NCBI GenBank assembly: GCA_022266195.1
Contig: WHVY01000003.1
Location: forward strand, 4,154,001 to 4,218,000
Length of the DNA stretch: 64,000 nucleotides
Source: Tetranychus cinnabarinus
Taxonomy: Eukaryota > Arthropoda > Arachnida > Trombidiformes > Tetranychidae
Direction: 5' to 3'
Shown: positions 59,968-64,000 of the stretch, piece by piece
Numbering within the stretch: position 1 is the stretch's first letter
How the letters are laid out: every line of letters starts with the position of its first letter
Notes under the pieces: model-generated
What the model saw: only the letters and a program-made list of their open reading frames with translations
What the model was told of the DNA's origin: nothing
The model's database searches: none
Made by a program: the position numbers and the translations under genes

Positions 59968-61004
59968 TTTTGGTTCTTATTTCGACAATTATTTTGCCAA
60001 CTCACTAACAGGATAATTTGCTACAATAATGTACACCGGTTTTTTGATTTCTTATTCCTTCCAAATCAAAAAAATTGATTTGCATTTGATTGTAATATGA
60101 TTTTGATAAAGAATAACTATAACACATCTGAAAGTCAAGGCAAGAACAAGATAGAGTTGAAATGAGCAAAATAGCTCAGTGACACTTCTCAAGAGGGCTA
60201 TTTAACAGACATTGAGAAATAGCAAAAATTAGTAGCAAGATAAATTCAGTGAATTGCACAGGAGTTTAAAATGTTTTATAAGCATCAAAACAAAAAAATT
60301 ATCACATTTGATGAAATAATTATTAACTCAAAAATGTAAACAAAGCAAAAAATTGAAACATCACAAACCTAAAAGATCATATGTAAACTGTCGAAAGGGG
60401 TCTTGAAGTAATTACAGTGATAACTTTCAGTACAATCAAAACAAATGACCTTCATCGGTTTTAGCGGTTGTTTTAATAATCGTTAGATTAAATTAATAAT
60501 TGCTTTGCTTGTAATTAAAAATTTGTCTTAAAGTAAATCACTAATCAAACAGATTTAGCTATAAAATAATATTCTACGAGGTATATGTTATATTTTTGAA
60601 TAAGAACGAGCGGAGAAATACAATTTTTCAATGATCTTTCTAAATGGTATTCAGTTCAATAAAGGTATTAGATTGCGATTTTGATTGTGCAAGTCAACTC
60701 AAATCTCCTAAGTCTTGATGATTTGTATATTTTTTGTGTCACTAAGAATAAAACAAAGCTTATTTCGTATTCATATTTTATTAATTATACAAGATAAAAA
60801 GACGACAATTTAATATTACAAATGTTGACGTTAGCTAACTCAGAAAGTTAAATGTATTAGATTGTATTAATAGTTATATGTAATTGATTGGGCGATCGTT
60901 CGATTGATAAATTGGTTAATTGATTGACTTAATTGGCTGATATAAAGAAATAAAATTCTATTTTTTGATGATTATACAAATGAATGATTTATTAACTCAT
61001 GATT
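59968..61004. other. Intergenic between SLC25A44 and UBAC1
   Basis: Contains the SLC25A44 promoter side and the UBAC1 3' end, with a candidate minus-strand AATAAA at 60993-60988. No gene is seen. Confidence 0.45.
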
Positions 61005-62517
61005 TCACTGTGAATCGTTATCCGATGATCCTGGGTCATTTTCAATTTGAATGTCATCATCATCATCATCTTTTTCACTGTTTTCAACAGTGTTTCTTTC
61101 AGAATGATAAATTCTGTAAAGCAGTTGAATTACTGCAGATGTTTCATGATCACTTGTCCAACGGCAATTTGGATCCTCAATAAGACGAACAAAAGCTATT
61201 GATAGAAAAAGAGAAATCGAAAATAGATTAAATTGCTTTGAAACAATAGATGGAAATGTCTTTAAACATACCAAAAAATATCCTAGGCTTGACTAGAGCC
61301 AATTGAACAGAAGGATTTGAAATAAATGCCTTGTAAATGGGACTATCACGTTTCAAACCTCTACAGAATTCATTAACTCTTGGACGTTTTTCTTTCAATA
61401 ACCACTCTCCCTGTAACAAAAATATTAAAAAATACGATAACATGTTGGTATAGCGTATGCTTATGTATATAAATTTATACACTTATATCAAAAAACTCTT
61501 ACCGTTGCAACCTCGTTATTACTATGCAACCAAAGACCATCTAGGATCTCATCATCATCAAATCCTAATTGCTTCAAATTATTGAAATGGTTCATATTTG
61601 GTACGAAATGTTGACGCTTATATTTTCTATAACAATCTACTATTGCTGGAACTTTAGGAAATATATCAGTATTATCATAATTTATTTGACTTGAAGAAGA
61701 AGATGGCATAGAAGAAGTTGCTGATGAACTGGACTCATAAGCTAAAAGCCAATCCATGGCTTCCAAAGGAGACATATTATTCATTCTCAGAGCCCTTCTT
61801 GATTTTTCTTCGGCAAAACCCATGTCAGTTAACTGTTTCAGTGCAACATCATCTATGGTTTCCTCCTCTCCTTTGTCACCAAGCTCATCATTATTCACTT
61901 TCATATTTTTCAATACGGGAGCGACATCAGGGTGGTGTCTTAAAAGTTTCTCCGCATAGTCAACCAATGATATGAGAATTGGTCGGAGCTCTTGTTGGAA
62001 CTGTTAGATTGGAAGATAATTTTGATTTAATATCACAGAGAATAGCAAATCGAAGCAGAAAAGAAAAGACTACTGTACTTACTTCGAAAGAAATTACGTT
62101 TTCAGTGACTTGATGGTTGAGATTTTTTGGCTTAAGATGCTTTGTTGCTTCTAATATCATAGACTCATTAGGCCCTTTACCGGCTGTTTCATTGTTTATA
62201 ATATCAGCGAATGTAGATTTTGTTTGAACAGGATATCGGTCAAGTAAAAGTAGAGTATCACCATTGACAATATTTTCATCACGAATAGATGCTTCTCCAG
62301 ATAAGCTTCTTTTCTTGTTTATGGAAACCAATTTGTATTGATTAACAACTTTCAATGCTTCCACTTGATCTCTTATGAAATTTGTCAGGGCCATTAACTT
62401 TATTCTATCAACGGATAAATTCGTACCACATTCGACTAAAGTTGTTTCTCCTTTACTGCTAATAACACAAACCTTCAAGTTTTCTTGGGTGTCGTAGGAT
62501 CCCTCATCGACGTGCAT
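61005..62517 (-). CDS. UBAC1: UBAC1 (KPC2), ubiquitin-associated cofactor of the KPC ligase
   Basis: Four exons: 62517-62083, 62000-61503, 61410-61272 and 61195-61005, in phase, giving 420 residues (human 405). The order is: an N-terminal ubiquitin-like domain (LKVCVISSKGETTLVECG ... DTLLLLDR), then FQQELRPILISLVDYAEKLL, then UBA1 (LKQLTDMGFAEEKSRRAL...AMDWLL). UBA2 (LKQLGFDDDEILDGL) and an STI1-like C-terminal region (FISNPSVQLALVKPRIFFG) follow. Conserved MGF and LGF loops support ubiquitin binding. KPC2 partners RNF123/KPC1, delivers substrates to the proteasome and promotes turnover of p27-type CDK inhibitors. The C-terminus is an acidic Asp-rich tail. A TTTTAG acceptor just upstream of the ATG suggests a 5' UTR intron. 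Confidence 0.92.
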
Positions 62518-63597
62518 ATTTGTTCCAGGCTCTAAAATAACTTCGATATCAGCAATTCAAACATAAACGAATTCCATCAAAGATAAATAAGACGAATATG
62601 ATGAAGAAAGACAATAAAAAATAACGCCAATCGTAAGCCAATGTTATTGCAAAACCAGTAGTCAGTTATTATAAAGGTTTGTATTATCCGTAAGCCGTTA
62701 GATTGGTCTCGAATGAAATTTCTAACCGAGAATAGTTATGAATAAAAGCGAAACAGATCTGTAATCAATTTGAAAAGAAAAAATGACATGGAGAATAATT
62801 AAATAAATACAAGATAAAAATCAGCTAGGTTCATTGTCATTCCCAATATGAAATAGGCTTTACTTAGAGAAATTATTTTCAAAAGATCAAAATAGTGATT
62901 TAACACCGAAGATTCAATTGAGACAAATAAACCAAAATGAGCGATAGAATAGATGAATCACTAACCTGTAATTCTAGATGTTGATGTTTATTATACTCTT
63001 GATAAATCACAATTTCAAGAGTCCCGAATTTGACCACATTGATGAGAGTTGAATAAGGAGTAAATAAGCAAATGCACTTTTATAACGTAAGGAATTCGAA
63101 TCAAGAAAACTGAATGAGTTGATAATTGACAAATCAGCTGCTATTAAGTGTGTAAAACTAACAGATTAAGAGAATTTCTTGAAATAGCTTATTTTCACTA
63201 TTCATCGGGCACCTCAATTTCAAGAGTTTGTAATCGATAATATAATGCTTAATGTAAAACCCAACTGATGATCAATTTTAAGAGTTTTTTGAGCACAATT
63301 CAACAACAAAATTAACTTTTTGAACGATTAATTTCGATGAAATTTGGATAATTAGTTAACTCCGCCTGATTAGGGACCGAGCAAAAATTTAGTTGCATTG
63401 TGTGTGATAAAGGACTTTAAAAGGGGTGGAAACAAAACCACTCAAAAACAGCTTTATGTTTAGCTTGACATCACAGGCTCACAAGCTATTCAAATTTAAG
63501 TTATTTATCTTTATTAATAGATTGATAACGTTACATTGAGTATACATTTCAGAATTAATTTCACCGTTTACTATTAGTCAACAATCTAACTGCATAC
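62518..63597. other. Divergent intergenic region between UBAC1 and the last gene
   Basis: AT-rich. It presumably contains both promoters and the UBAC1 non-coding first exon. No ORF or RNA gene is seen. Confidence 0.45.
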
Positions 63598-63992
63598 ATG
63601 ACGCAAGCTAAATCCAAGTAAGTTACAGCAACAATCATTGGTTATTTCACCTTCAACTCTTCCTTTTGTATCTTATTCCAATGATTCCATTTTATTCTCC
63701 CCAAAGGAAACGAAGCCATGAAGAGGAAGAAGGTTGTTTACCTATTTCCAAACGAATGAGTAAATTGCAACTTGATGCTGAGGAGACCAATGTGTATCTT
63801 CAAAGTGCTACCAGCGATAAACCAGTCTACCATGGAAAGGATAGTGATAAACTAATGGACCCAAATTCATTAAGCTGTCCTTATCAGCCTACTTTGAATG
63901 TAGACCAGAATCCGCTATATTTTGAATCAAATCGTGTTCTCTTCGAAGCACATAAAAATCGCCTTCAAAGGCAACGAATAAGGATAAAGTGA
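63598..63992 (+). CDS. Small nuclear-type protein of unknown function
   Basis: Two exons: 63598-63617 (MTQAKSK, split codon) and 63707-63992, joined in phase 2, giving 101 residues. The donor is AAGTAAGT; the acceptor is CCCCAAAG. The basic-acidic-basic start (KSKKRSHEEEEGCLPISKR) resembles a bipartite nuclear localisation signal. SKLQLDA follows, then DPNSLSCPYQP and a basic end, HKNRLQRQRIRIK. The KKR-EEEE-SKR then LxL layout recalls HCFC1R1-type regulators or other short nuclear adaptors, but I find no HCF-binding motif, so I do not name it. A single-exon start further upstream is possible, but the spliced ATG model fits best. Confidence 0.6.
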
Positions 63993-64000
63993 TATCAAAA

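Overview
This window is eukaryotic nuclear DNA. It is AT-rich, has GT-AG introns (mostly tens to a few hundred bases), AATAAA-type poly(A) signals and one pol III tRNA gene. The gene set is animal: survivin, RNase P subunit p40, SLC6 transporter, stomatin, SERAC1, SFSWAP-type splicing factor, CHTOP, SLC25A44, UBAC1. An AA15-type copper monooxygenase, a family best known from arthropods, plus compact genes and a tandem pair of F-box genes suggest an arthropod, plausibly a mite such as a spider mite. The species assignment is inference only. All multi-exon models were built by hand from frame continuity and splice sites, with no transcript or database support.

Layout. 1-5224: survivin (+) and a PPM1E/F-like PP2C phosphatase with an enormous low-complexity tail (-), facing each other. 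5225-21956: about 16.7 kb in which I can support no gene, only microsatellites and AT-rich sequence. 21957-23736: a four-finger C2H2 protein ending in 20 glutamines (-). 24230-24943: a long imperfect inverted repeat that looks like a foldback element. 25105-28645: two tandemly duplicated F-box genes (-); the downstream copy has lost the exon encoding the second half of the F-box. 29283-30626: RPP40 (-). 31184-35682: a 12-exon SLC6 transporter (-) with a degenerate TM1 signature. 35683-38581: no certain gene, but several orphan exon-like segments. 38582-42874: stomatin (-) with two alternative 3'-terminal coding exons.

44754-46287: a divergent seven-transmembrane receptor-like gene (+). 46751-47321: a small secreted protein of unknown function (-). 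47929-48000: tRNA-Cys(GCA) (-). 48115-50399: SERAC1 (-). 51459-53344: SWAP/SURP splicing factor with a His-rich/RS tail (-). 54145-55040: AA15-like LPMO (-). 56669-57748: CHTOP (+). 58607-59967: SLC25A44 (-). 61005-62517: UBAC1 (-). 63598-63992: a short nuclear-looking protein (+).

The genes do not form a pathway. They are mostly housekeeping loci: cell division, RNA processing and export, tRNA maturation, mitochondrial transport and lipid handling, ubiquitin ligase cofactor. Lineage-variable pieces sit between them: the F-box pair, the orphan receptor, the secreted protein and the foldback repeat. The observations most worth checking are the inverted repeat beside the F-box duplication, the in-frame exon loss in one F-box copy, the stomatin alternative terminal exons, the degenerate SLC6 TM1, the orphan receptor and the orphan exons at 36.7-37.9 kb.
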